From Myxococcales bacterium (GTDB lineage Bacteria > Myxococcota_A > Polyangia > Polyangiales > Polyangiaceae), in NCBI GenBank assembly GCA_012514535.1, contig JAAZAA010000117.1:1-58997 (forward strand): a stretch of 58,997 nt of DNA, written 5' to 3'. The notes beneath the pieces were generated by a model, which worked only from the letters and a program-made list of their open reading frames with translations, was not told the DNA's origin and ran no database searches. Positions 52,793 to 58,997 of the stretch are shown here, piece by piece. How positions within the stretch are numbered: position 1 is the first letter of the stretch; each line of letters begins with the position of its first letter. Position numbers and translations under genes: made by a program.

Positions 52793-54604
52793 TCAGGCGC
52801 CGGCCGGGCTGCCCAGGGGGCTCCAGGTCGCGACGGACAGTCGCTCCGGGAGAGGCGGCGCGAGCCCCTTGAGCTGCTTCTGCACCAGGCTCGCGTAGTA
52901 GCCGCGACGCTGCAGGAGCTCCTCGTGGCGCCCGGCCTCGACGATCCGTCCGTCGCGGAGCACGACGATGCGATCGGCCCCCACCACGGTGGCCAGCCGA
53001 TGGGCGATCACGAAGGTCGTGCGGCCACGCACGAGTCGATCGAGCGCCTCCTGGATCAGCTCTTCGGACTCGGCGTCGAGGGCGCTGGTCGCCTCGTCGA
53101 GGATCAGGAGCGGCGGGTCCTTCAGGAGCGCCCGAGCGATGGAGATGCGCTGGCGCTCGCCGCCGGAGAGGCGCCCGCCTCGCTCGCCAATCACGGTGTC
53201 GTAGCCCTGAGGGAGGCGTTGGATGAAGTCGTGGGCGTTGGCCGCCTGCGCCGCCTTCACGACCTCCTCGAAGGGCGCCTCCGGACGACCGTAGGCGATG
53301 TTGGCGCGGACCGTGTCGTCGAACAGGGTCCCGTCCTGGAGGACCACGCCGATCTGGCGGCGTACGCTCGCCTGCTTCAGAGACCGGAGGTCATGACCAT
53401 CCAGCAGGATGGCTCCCGAGCTCGGGTCGTAGAAGCGCTGGAGCAGAGCCATCGTCGTGCTCTTGCCCGAGCCGCTCGGGCCGACGAGGGCGACGCGCTC
53501 TCCGGGGCGCACCTCGAGGTTCAGACCATCCAGGACGGGGCGCTGGTCGGACCGGTAGGCGAAGGACACGTCACGGAACTGCACCGCTCCGGTGAGATGC
53601 CCGACTTCCCGGGCGTCGGGGGCATCCCCCAGGTTGTCCTGCTCGTCCAAGATCGAGAAGACGTCGTCGATGGACACCGACGCCTTGTGGAGCGTCCGGT
53701 AGACGCCCGTCAGGCCCTGCACGGGGCCAAAGACGCCGGCGAGGTACCCGAGGAACGCCACGAGGGTGCCGATGGTGCCCTCTCCCCGCAGGATCAGGTA
53801 CCCGCCGAGGGCGATCGCCGCAATGCGGGCCAGGGCCACCACGAGCCCCTGCTGTGCGGAGATGCGCGAGTCGAGCTTCACGCCCCGCAGCACCAGCTGG
53901 TTGGCTTCCTGCACGCCGCCGAGGAAGCGGCGCTTCTCCGCGTCCTCCATGGCGTAGCTGCGCACCGTGACGATCCCCGAGAGCACCTCGTTGAAGCGGC
54001 TGTAGATCTTGGTCCAGCGATCGAGCAGGGAGCGCTCACGCTGCGTTTGCTCCGGAGCGGCGCGCGCTGCCAACAGAGCGGGGAGCGGGGCAAACGCGAG
54101 CACGAGCAGCGCGAGGCGGTGGTCGAGCTGCAGCATGATGCCGACGGCGATCGCCAGGTACACCACGCTCGGCAGGATGTTGCAGGTGATCTCCGTGACG
54201 GCGCTCAAGAACCCCTGAATGCCGCGATCGAGGCGGGTCATGATGGCGCCGACGCCGTGGCTCCGATGGAAGCCTACGGGGAGGGTGTGCAAGCGGCCCA
54301 CGGTCTCGTCGAGGAGCGCCTGGTGGACGTGCAGTCGGGTGCGCCAGGCGAGCCAATTGCTCGCCGCCGTGAACCCTTCGCGGAGCAGGGCGACCCCGAG
54401 GAGCCCGCCCACGCCATACGCGATCAAGCGGAGAGAGCCCCCCGAGCTCAGGTCGTCGACGACGAGGCGGAGCAACAGCGGCTCCAGCGCGCTCGCGACC
54501 GCGGCAGCCAAGGTGAGGAACACCATCAGCGCGAGGGGCGCGAGGCTGGGCCGCAAGTAGGAGAGGGCTCGGCGCAGGGAAGCGCGCTTCTTCTCGGGAA
54601 CCAT
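52793..54604 (-). CDS. ABC exporter, fused membrane and ATPase domains (MsbA/LmrA type)
   Basis: 603 residues from the ATG preceding VPEKKRASLRRALSYL; longer frames upstream add an unconserved leader. Six membrane helices (including PLALMVFLTLAAAVASAL, LIAYGVGGLLGVALLREGF, LPSVVYLAIAVGIMLQL, LVVALARIAAIALGGYLIL) form the exporter domain. The ATPase has Walker A VGPSGSGKSTTM, signature LSGGERQRISIARALL, Walker B LLILDEATSALD and H-loop VIAHRLATV. Half-size exporters of this kind dimerise and flip lipids, lipid A, drugs or peptides; I cannot tell which. It is convergent with pcm and upstream of no evident partner. Confidence 0.92.
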   Translation of the reverse strand: MVPEKKRASLRRALSYLRPSLAPLALMVFLTLAAAVASALEPLLLRLVVDDLSSGGSLRLIAYGVGGLLGVALLREGFTAASNWLAWRTRLHVHQALLDETVGRLHTLPVGFHRSHGVGAIMTRLDRGIQGFLSAVTEITCNILPSVVYLAIAVGIMLQLDHRLALLVLAFAPLPALLAARAAPEQTQRERSLLDRWTKIYSRFNEVLSGIVTVRSYAMEDAEKRRFLGGVQEANQLVLRGVKLDSRISAQQGLVVALARIAAIALGGYLILRGEGTIGTLVAFLGYLAGVFGPVQGLTGVYRTLHKASVSIDDVFSILDEQDNLGDAPDAREVGHLTGAVQFRDVSFAYRSDQRPVLDGLNLEVRPGERVALVGPSGSGKSTTMALLQRFYDPSSGAILLDGHDLRSLKQASVRRQIGVVLQDGTLFDDTVRANIAYGRPEAPFEEVVKAAQAANAHDFIQRLPQGYDTVIGERGGRLSGGERQRISIARALLKDPPLLILDEATSALDAESEELIQEALDRLVRGRTTFVIAHRLATVVGADRIVVLRDGRIVEAGRHEELLQRRGYYASLVQKQLKGLAPPLPERLSVATWSPLGSPAGA

Positions 54605-54773
54605 GGCGGGGGGCGAGGCGGTGGCGCCGAGCCACGACCGCGCCTCCTCTAGCACCCGGATCACGAGGAGCACGGACCTTCGAACGACGTCGCCAGGAAT
54701 TTTCGCGGGCAGCCCCCTGCGCGACTGAGTCAGCTCGCTTGGAGGTGAGCAGTCTGTGTGCGGCGGGCTGGGC

Positions 54774-55544
54774 TCAGTCGGCGGGCGTGTGCCCGACGTC
54801 GGGAGTCTTGGGGAGCCCGGTGACACCCCCGACGAGCGGTCGCGCGTTCTTCGTCATGCGGATGTTCAACAGCTCGACCGCGAGGGAGAAGGCCATGGCG
54901 AAGTAGATGTACCCGCGCTCCACGTGCTGATCGAATCCCTCCGCGACCAGCATCACGCCGATCAGGATCAAGAACGCGAGGGCCAGCAGCTTGATGGCGG
55001 GGTGCTTCTCGACGAAGCCGCCGATGGCGCCCGCGAACGCCATCATGACTCCGATGGCGACGATGACCGCGGCGACCATGATGGCCAGCTCGTTCACCAT
55101 GCCCACGGCCGTGATCACGGAGTCCAGGGAGAACACCAGATCGATCAGGACGATCTGGATGAGGACGGCGCCGAAGGATGCCGCACCGATCGTCGAGGTG
55201 CCGTCGTCGACGTGGTTCACCTTGTGGTGGATCTCGTGGGTGCTCTTGGCGATGAGGAAGAGCCCACCGACGATCAGGATGAGATCCTTGCCGGAGATGC
55301 CCGCCCCGAAGAGCTCGAAGAGCTCGGCGGTGAGGCGCATGACCCAGGTGATGCCGAGCAGGAGCAGGATGCGAGCCCCGAGCGCGAGGCCCAGCCCGAT
55401 GAAGCGCGCCCGGGCGCGCAGCTCTGGCGGGAGCTTTCCGGCCAGGATCGAGATGAAGATGATGTTGTCGATCCCGAGGACGATCTCGAGCGCCGTGAGC
55501 GTGAGGAGGGCGATCAGGTTCTGAGAGGTCAGCAGCTCCGCCAT
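54774..55544 (-). CDS. TerC-family integral membrane protein
   Basis: 256 residues with about seven membrane helices. Family hallmarks: LEIVLGIDNIIFISILAGKL in the first helix, FIGLGLALGARILLLLGI, GGLFLIAKSTHEIHHKV, and VLIDLVFSLDSVITAVGMVN, whose two Asp-bearing helices form the proposed metal-binding site. TerC proteins take part in tellurite resistance loci and, in several species, in manganese export or metal loading of secreted enzymes. The C-terminal tail is short and cytosolic. It is separated by 169 bases from the ABC exporter on the same strand, so operon membership is uncertain. Confidence 0.92.
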   Translation of the reverse strand: MAELLTSQNLIALLTLTALEIVLGIDNIIFISILAGKLPPELRARARFIGLGLALGARILLLLGITWVMRLTAELFELFGAGISGKDLILIVGGLFLIAKSTHEIHHKVNHVDDGTSTIGAASFGAVLIQIVLIDLVFSLDSVITAVGMVNELAIMVAAVIVAIGVMMAFAGAIGGFVEKHPAIKLLALAFLILIGVMLVAEGFDQHVERGYIYFAMAFSLAVELLNIRMTKNARPLVGGVTGLPKTPDVGHTPAD

Positions 55545-55718
55545 CCTGCGCGAGCGTACGCCCGTGAGCGGCGGACGGAAGGGGATGACCTCACAGGATC
55601 TCAGCGACGTGACCGGACGGACCAGGCCGCGCGTGCCCGGGCGCGCGGGACCTGGGGCGCTCGGATGTCGAAGTGCTCGGGATTCGGGGCGCCCTGGCGG
55701 GATCTCGTTGGGGGCCGC

Positions 55719-56315
55719 TCAGGAGTCGGGCCGCACGCTGTCCAGCAGTCCGTGGAAGCGATCGCGCTGGTTCGCGACGGTCGCGGAGGGCCCGGTCAGC
55801 TTGAAGAAATAGCTCCCGCTCGGGCTCTCCACGATGGCGCCGAGCAGGGCGTAGTCGGGTTTGGGGACGGCGGGCGCGCCGGGCATCCCCGACGCGAAGG
55901 TGCCCCGCGGGATCTCCACCACGTGCACCGGAGCGCCGGCCGAGGTCCTCTTCTCGGTGCGCACGACCTCTGAGCTCGGCACGTCGGAGAACTGTCCGAC
56001 CCAGCGCGTGATGTTCGCCTCGATCCCACCGCCATCGCCGGGCCCGAAATGGAAGACCGCGAGCTCGGCGGGGGAGGCGTCGTCGCTCCCGGGCACATGG
56101 TAGGTCGCCAGCCGCATGGGCCGCTGCTTGGGATCCTTCGTCCAGCCCTCGGGATCGGTCCAGGTCAGCTTCGCGACGGTGGGCGTTCCCCTGGCTGGTG
56201 GTGTGGACTGCGCCACCTGCGCCGGTCGGGTGGAAGCGGGCTCGGGCGGGGCCTTGCTCTCACATCCCGCGTTCAGGAGGAGAGCGAGGCCAAGGAGGAG
56301 GCTGGGACGCGACAT
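55719..56315 (-). CDS. lipoprotein of unknown function
   Basis: 198 residues from ATG 56315 (a GTG three codons upstream is possible). Lipoprotein signal LLLGLALLLNAGCESK, then a short Pro/Thr linker and a compact domain of about 150 residues: LTWTDPEGWTKDPKQRPMRL, ATYHVPG, ELAVFHFGPGDGGGIEANIT, RWVGQF and the C-terminal GPSATVANQRDRFHGLLDSV. I recall similar lipoproteins in myxobacteria and planctomycetes, with the same W..P..W / RLATY / GGGxxxNxxRWxxQF pattern, but no established function. It lies 26 bases after the 3' end of the diguanylate cyclase gene on the same strand and may be co-transcribed with it. Confidence 0.8.
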   Translation of the reverse strand: MSRPSLLLGLALLLNAGCESKAPPEPASTRPAQVAQSTPPARGTPTVAKLTWTDPEGWTKDPKQRPMRLATYHVPGSDDASPAELAVFHFGPGDGGGIEANITRWVGQFSDVPSSEVVRTEKRTSAGAPVHVVEIPRGTFASGMPGAPAVPKPDYALLGAIVESPSGSYFFKLTGPSATVANQRDRFHGLLDSVRPDS

Positions 56316-56349
56316 TGGCTTCACGGGTTCAGCGACGGTTCGACCGCGA

Positions 56350-57444
56350 TCATCGAGGGGTCATCGAGGGCTCGAAGAGCACGACACGATCTCGCCCCTC
56401 GGACTTGGCCCGGTAGAGCGCGAAGTCCGCGGCCCTCACGAGGTACTCGGCTTGGGCGTCGGAAGCCAGATCCGTGGAGGAGGAGACACCGATGCTGACG
56501 GTCACGGAGAGCTGCGTGCCGTCGAACTCGATCTCCAGGGTTCGCGCGACTTGGAGGAGGCGGTGGGCCACCACCGCTGCATTCTCCTTGCTCGTGTGCG
56601 GGAGGAGCACCGCGAACTCCTCGCCACCATAGCGGGCGGCCAGATCGACCTCGCGCAGGTCCGCCGCGAGCCTCTGAGCGACCGTTTGGAGCACCTGATC
56701 GCCCGCGTGGTGACCATGGCGATCGTTGATGCTCTTGAAGTGATCGATGTCGATCAGGAGGCAGCTCAGGGGGTTCTTGTACCGCTTGGTGACCGCGAAC
56801 TGGTTCCTGAGGACGTCCGTGAACCTCCGGCGATTGTAGAGACCCGTGAGGGCGTCGGTGATCGCCATGGCCTCCACGTGGTGCAACATCGCCTCGAGCT
56901 CGCTGTTGCGACGTCGGAGCTCCGACTGGGCAGCCTGCACCCGCAGGGCCGCGAAGATGTGGGCCTCGAGCTCCTCATCGGTGCAGGGCTTCGTGAGGTA
57001 GTCGCTGGCGCCGAGGTGCAACCCTCGCACGCGATCTTTCACGTCGCCCTGTACGCTGAGCATGATCACCGGGATGTCCCGTGTCTCCGGACGCATCTTC
57101 AGCCATCGGCACACGGCGAAGCCGTCGATGTCCCCGAGCACGACGTCGAGGATGGTCAGATCCGGCGCCTCGGATTGGGCGAGCACCAGGCCTTCCGCGC
57201 CGGACCGGGCCCACAAGCTGGCGTAACCGAGGCGCTCCAGCGCGGCGAGGAGCTCTCCTGCTTGGGTGGGATGGTCCTCGACGAGGAGGATTTTCGCCTT
57301 GGGCGTGGGGCGCGGAGTGTCCACGTCCTGCTGAGGATGTCCGAAGCGAAGGGGGCCTCGCAAGGTGCACCCATCCGGTAGAAATTTGAGGTAATCTTCA
57401 ATCTTACCACGACTCCGAGGCGTCGTGGCGCGGCGCGTCGACAT
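56350..57444 (-). CDS. receiver-GGDEF diguanylate cyclase
   Basis: 364 residues from ATG 57444; GTG near 57323 (VDTPRPTPKAK) with AGCAGGAC upstream is a credible shorter start. A receiver (ILLVEDHPTQAG, Asp in LTILDVVLGDIDG, Lys in LTKPCTD) is joined by a coiled coil to a GGDEF domain: DALTGLYNRRRF, LLIDIDHFKSIND, GHHAGDQVL and the active-site GGEEF. An inhibitory RxxD site (REVD) sits five residues before GGEEF, so product feedback is expected. It should make cyclic di-GMP when phosphorylated (PleD/WspR-like logic). The cognate kinase is not adjacent. This is the only clear c-di-GMP enzyme in the window. Confidence 0.93.
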   Translation of the reverse strand: MSTRRATTPRSRGKIEDYLKFLPDGCTLRGPLRFGHPQQDVDTPRPTPKAKILLVEDHPTQAGELLAALERLGYASLWARSGAEGLVLAQSEAPDLTILDVVLGDIDGFAVCRWLKMRPETRDIPVIMLSVQGDVKDRVRGLHLGASDYLTKPCTDEELEAHIFAALRVQAAQSELRRRNSELEAMLHHVEAMAITDALTGLYNRRRFTDVLRNQFAVTKRYKNPLSCLLIDIDHFKSINDRHGHHAGDQVLQTVAQRLAADLREVDLAARYGGEEFAVLLPHTSKENAAVVAHRLLQVARTLEIEFDGTQLSVTVSIGVSSSTDLASDAQAEYLVRAADFALYRAKSEGRDRVVLFEPSMTPR

Positions 57445-57654
57445 CCGAGTGGGATGCGGGGACGTGGACCGTGCGCGAGGGCGTTCGGTGTTCGCCGGGG
57501 GCGAAGCGGCGACCTCGGCGGTCGTGGTGCCCTCGCGGCGAAGATTCCGTCGAAGTAGTCGCTTGCGAAGTGCGCGTGTGTGATGAATTCGCGCGGGACC
57601 TGCGACACGAGAGCCCCCAACTGAGGCCGGTGGAGCCTGCACTCGCGAGCGCAC

Positions 57655-57770
57655 CGAACGAAGGCGGCGGAGGCTTCATGGACCTTCATCGCTACGGGCG
57701 CGTCCAACGAAGCCGGGAGGGGCCAGGGAGGGGCCTCATCGTCATGGGCGCGTCCAACGAAGGCGGCGGG
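57655..57770. repeat. imperfect 50-bp tandem repeat (about 2.3 units)
   Basis: The core CGCGTCCAACGAAG recurs at 57699 and 57749, and a diverged CGCACCGAACGAAG at 57650, giving a period of 49-50 bases. The intervening sequence (GGAGG...TCATCG..ATGGG) is also partly shared. Confidence 0.65.
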
Positions 57771-57857
57771 GCTCCCTCCGCGCCGAAAGACCCTTCGGCG
57801 AAGGGAGGGGATCCAGCGCGACGAGGAGGTCGCTGGCGGCGTGGGCGGACGTCGCAA

Positions 57858-57905
57858 GCGCTACCGAGCGTCCGGCTACGCGCGCTACCGAGCGTCCCGC
57901 CACGC
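57858..57905. repeat. 24-bp tandem repeat, two units
   Basis: GCGCTACCGAGCGTCCGGCTACGC is followed directly by a copy differing at two positions (CCGCCACGC end). Confidence 0.7.
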
Positions 57906-57923
57906 GATGATGGCGCGCACGGA

Positions 57924-57958
57924 GCTCACATCATGCCGATGGCTCACATCATGCCGAG
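57924..57958. repeat. 18-bp tandem repeat over the uppP stop codon
   Basis: GCTCACATCATGCCGAT and GCTCACATCATGCCGAG, starts 18 bases apart. The second copy contains the uppP stop (TGA on the minus strand) and the codons before it; the first duplicates that ending downstream, giving a second in-phase ATG-ATG-TGA. Confidence 0.7.
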
Positions 57959-58753
57959 GAAGAGGAGCACACCGACGCTCGCGGCGGCTCCGAGCCGCCA
58001 CCAGCCGAACACGCCGAGGCCCCGGTGGGTGAGCCAGCTCACCATCCAGCGAATGGCCAACACCGCGGAGATCCAGGCGGCGGCGAAGCCCGCGGCGAGG
58101 GGAAGCCACCCGTAGGTCGTCAGCATGGCACCACCGCTCTGCAGCGTCTTGTAGGCGGTGGCGGCTCCCAGCGTGATGAGCCCCAGCAGGAACGAGAACT
58201 CGACAGCCGCTGACATCGACAAGCCGAGCAACAGGGCGCCGAGGATCGTCGCCAGGCTTCGGCTCACCCCCGGCCAAAGGGCGGCGCATTGAGCCACTCC
58301 GATGAGGAGGGCGACGCGGGGCCCGATGTCCTCGATGGGGAGGCCGCCGCGACCCCGGAGCTTCGCGCCGAAGACGAGCAGCACGACACCGCCCAAGGCC
58401 CACGCCACGACGATGGGCCACGGCCCGAAGAGGTGCTCTTCGATCATGTCGTCGAAGGCGAGGCCCACGATCGCGGCAGGCGCAAAGGCGATCAGGAGCG
58501 CGGTGGCGAGTCGAGCCCCTTGGCCGTCTCGTCCGAGCACACCACGGCACATGCGGGCGAGCCGCTCCCGGTACAGAACCATCACCGCCGCGATGGCACC
58601 GGCCTGGATCGCGATCGCGTACGCGTTGGCGGCTTCGGTGGCCGGGATGCCGAGGATCCGCTGAGCGACCAGGATGTGTCCCGTCGAGCTGACGGGGAGA
58701 TACTCGGTGAGACCCTCGACCAATCCGAGGAGAATGGCTTGCCAGAGATCCAT
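57944..58753 (-). CDS. uppP: undecaprenyl-diphosphatase
   Basis: 269 residues and about eight membrane helices, the normal UppP/BacA size. It dephosphorylates undecaprenyl pyrophosphate to recycle the lipid carrier for peptidoglycan and other envelope polymers, and gives bacitracin resistance when overproduced. Both catalytic signatures are present: LVEGLTEYLPVSSTGHILVA (Glu-rich motif) and WPGVSRSLATILGALLLGLS (PGxSRS), plus AIAIQAGAIAAVMVLYRERL. The start ATG is unambiguous. It is probably the first gene read toward the diguanylate cyclase but is separated from it by a repeat-rich gap. Confidence 0.94.
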   Translation of the reverse strand: MDLWQAILLGLVEGLTEYLPVSSTGHILVAQRILGIPATEAANAYAIAIQAGAIAAVMVLYRERLARMCRGVLGRDGQGARLATALLIAFAPAAIVGLAFDDMIEEHLFGPWPIVVAWALGGVVLLVFGAKLRGRGGLPIEDIGPRVALLIGVAQCAALWPGVSRSLATILGALLLGLSMSAAVEFSFLLGLITLGAATAYKTLQSGGAMLTTYGWLPLAAGFAAAWISAVLAIRWMVSWLTHRGLGVFGWWRLGAAASVGVLLFLGMM

Positions 58754-58924
58754 GGAACTTTGCGCTGGAACTTTCTCTCGGGTTCTCTCGGGTCAGGTCG
58801 CTCCACCCCGTTGGCTGCTGGAACCAGGACCTCTCCCTCGCCGCAGTTCCCCGGGCAGGCGCTCGCTCGAGGGCACAGCGTATAGCTCACGGCGTTGGGG
58901 AGGTCGACGCGATGCGTGGTCGGA

Positions 58925-58997
58925 TCATCGGCCGCTCTCGTCCGGACCGCCGGGCTCGGTCCTGGAGCAGTCCTTCTTGGGGCGCTCGGCTTGGGGC
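58925..58997 (-). CDS. possible C-terminus of a gene cut by the window edge
   Basis: On the minus strand one frame enters from the right edge and ends at TGA 58925, giving PQAERPKKDCSRTEP and a hydrophilic tail. The length is too short to identify, and only the end of a gene would look like this. It is listed because the adjoining 170 bases hold nothing else. Confidence 0.25.
   Translation of the reverse strand, partial: PQAERPKKDCSRTEPGGPDESGR

Larger units (their letters stand above)
57445..57943. other. repeat-rich intergenic region between uppP and diguanylate cyclase genes
   Basis: No gene is recognised in this 0.5 kb between two genes on the same strand. It holds three separate tandem repeats, with unit lengths of about 50, 24 and 18 bases, listed below. 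An AATTTGAGGTAATCTTCAATC stretch within the adjacent gene's N-terminal region (57384-57404) is locally AT-rich. Confidence 0.5.

Overview
The window is about 59 kb of very GC-rich DNA (roughly 70% by eye). It looks like a chromosomal segment of a myxobacterium-like member of the Myxococcota; that placement is inference. The grounds are strong third-position GC bias, very many multi-domain sensor kinases, lipoproteins with long Ser/Gly/Pro linkers, frequent GTG/TTG starts and GTGA/ATGA start-stop overlaps. I see no phage genes, transposases, CRISPR arrays, rRNA or tRNA.

Layout. 0-5.5 kb: a truncated membrane PAS sensor, a secreted lipoprotein of unknown function and a GAF/PAS hybrid histidine kinase. 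5.6-12.5 kb: a probable iron/heme-uptake locus. Two Fur-box-like sites lie in a divergent promoter between a lipoprotein/small CxC-protein pair on the left and, on the right, a TonB-dependent receptor carrying its own TonB-like domain, an HmuY-like heme-binding lipoprotein and a Kelch-repeat lipoprotein. 12.5-17 kb: an ectoine hydroxylase without ectABC, a DEAD-box RNA helicase, a DCC-family (DUF393) protein, a small basic protein, then 0.8 kb with no recognisable gene. 17-23 kb: a tight operon of hybrid kinase (three receiver domains), CheR, CheB and receiver-kinase. 23.5-27 kb: a six-PAS hybrid kinase. 27-33 kb: a small winged-helix-like protein, 6-phosphogluconate dehydrogenase, and a KtrB-KtrA potassium uptake operon ending in a HAMP-type membrane protein with no output domain. 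33-37 kb: a LacI-like sensor protein without DNA-binding domain, an NAD(P)-binding epimerase-like protein, Dps and DoxX. 37-42 kb: a CheR-kinase fusion and a hemerythrin. 42-48 kb: an ABC-permease-adaptor export operon followed by an unknown gene. 48-52 kb: a globin-coupled sensor kinase, a double-receiver protein and a receiver-PAS kinase. 52-59 kb: a PCMT-like methyltransferase, an ABC exporter, TerC, a lipoprotein, a receiver-GGDEF diguanylate cyclase and UppP.

Signalling dominates. There are seven complete histidine kinases and eleven receiver domains, but no response regulator with a recognisable DNA-binding domain, so outputs must be phosphorelays, CheR/CheB methylation, c-di-GMP or partners elsewhere. 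The most interesting units are the Fur-box heme-uptake locus with its fused TonB-receptor, the CheR/CheB modules without any chemoreceptor, and the globin-sensor phosphorelay. All functional calls come from reading motifs by eye; no search was run.
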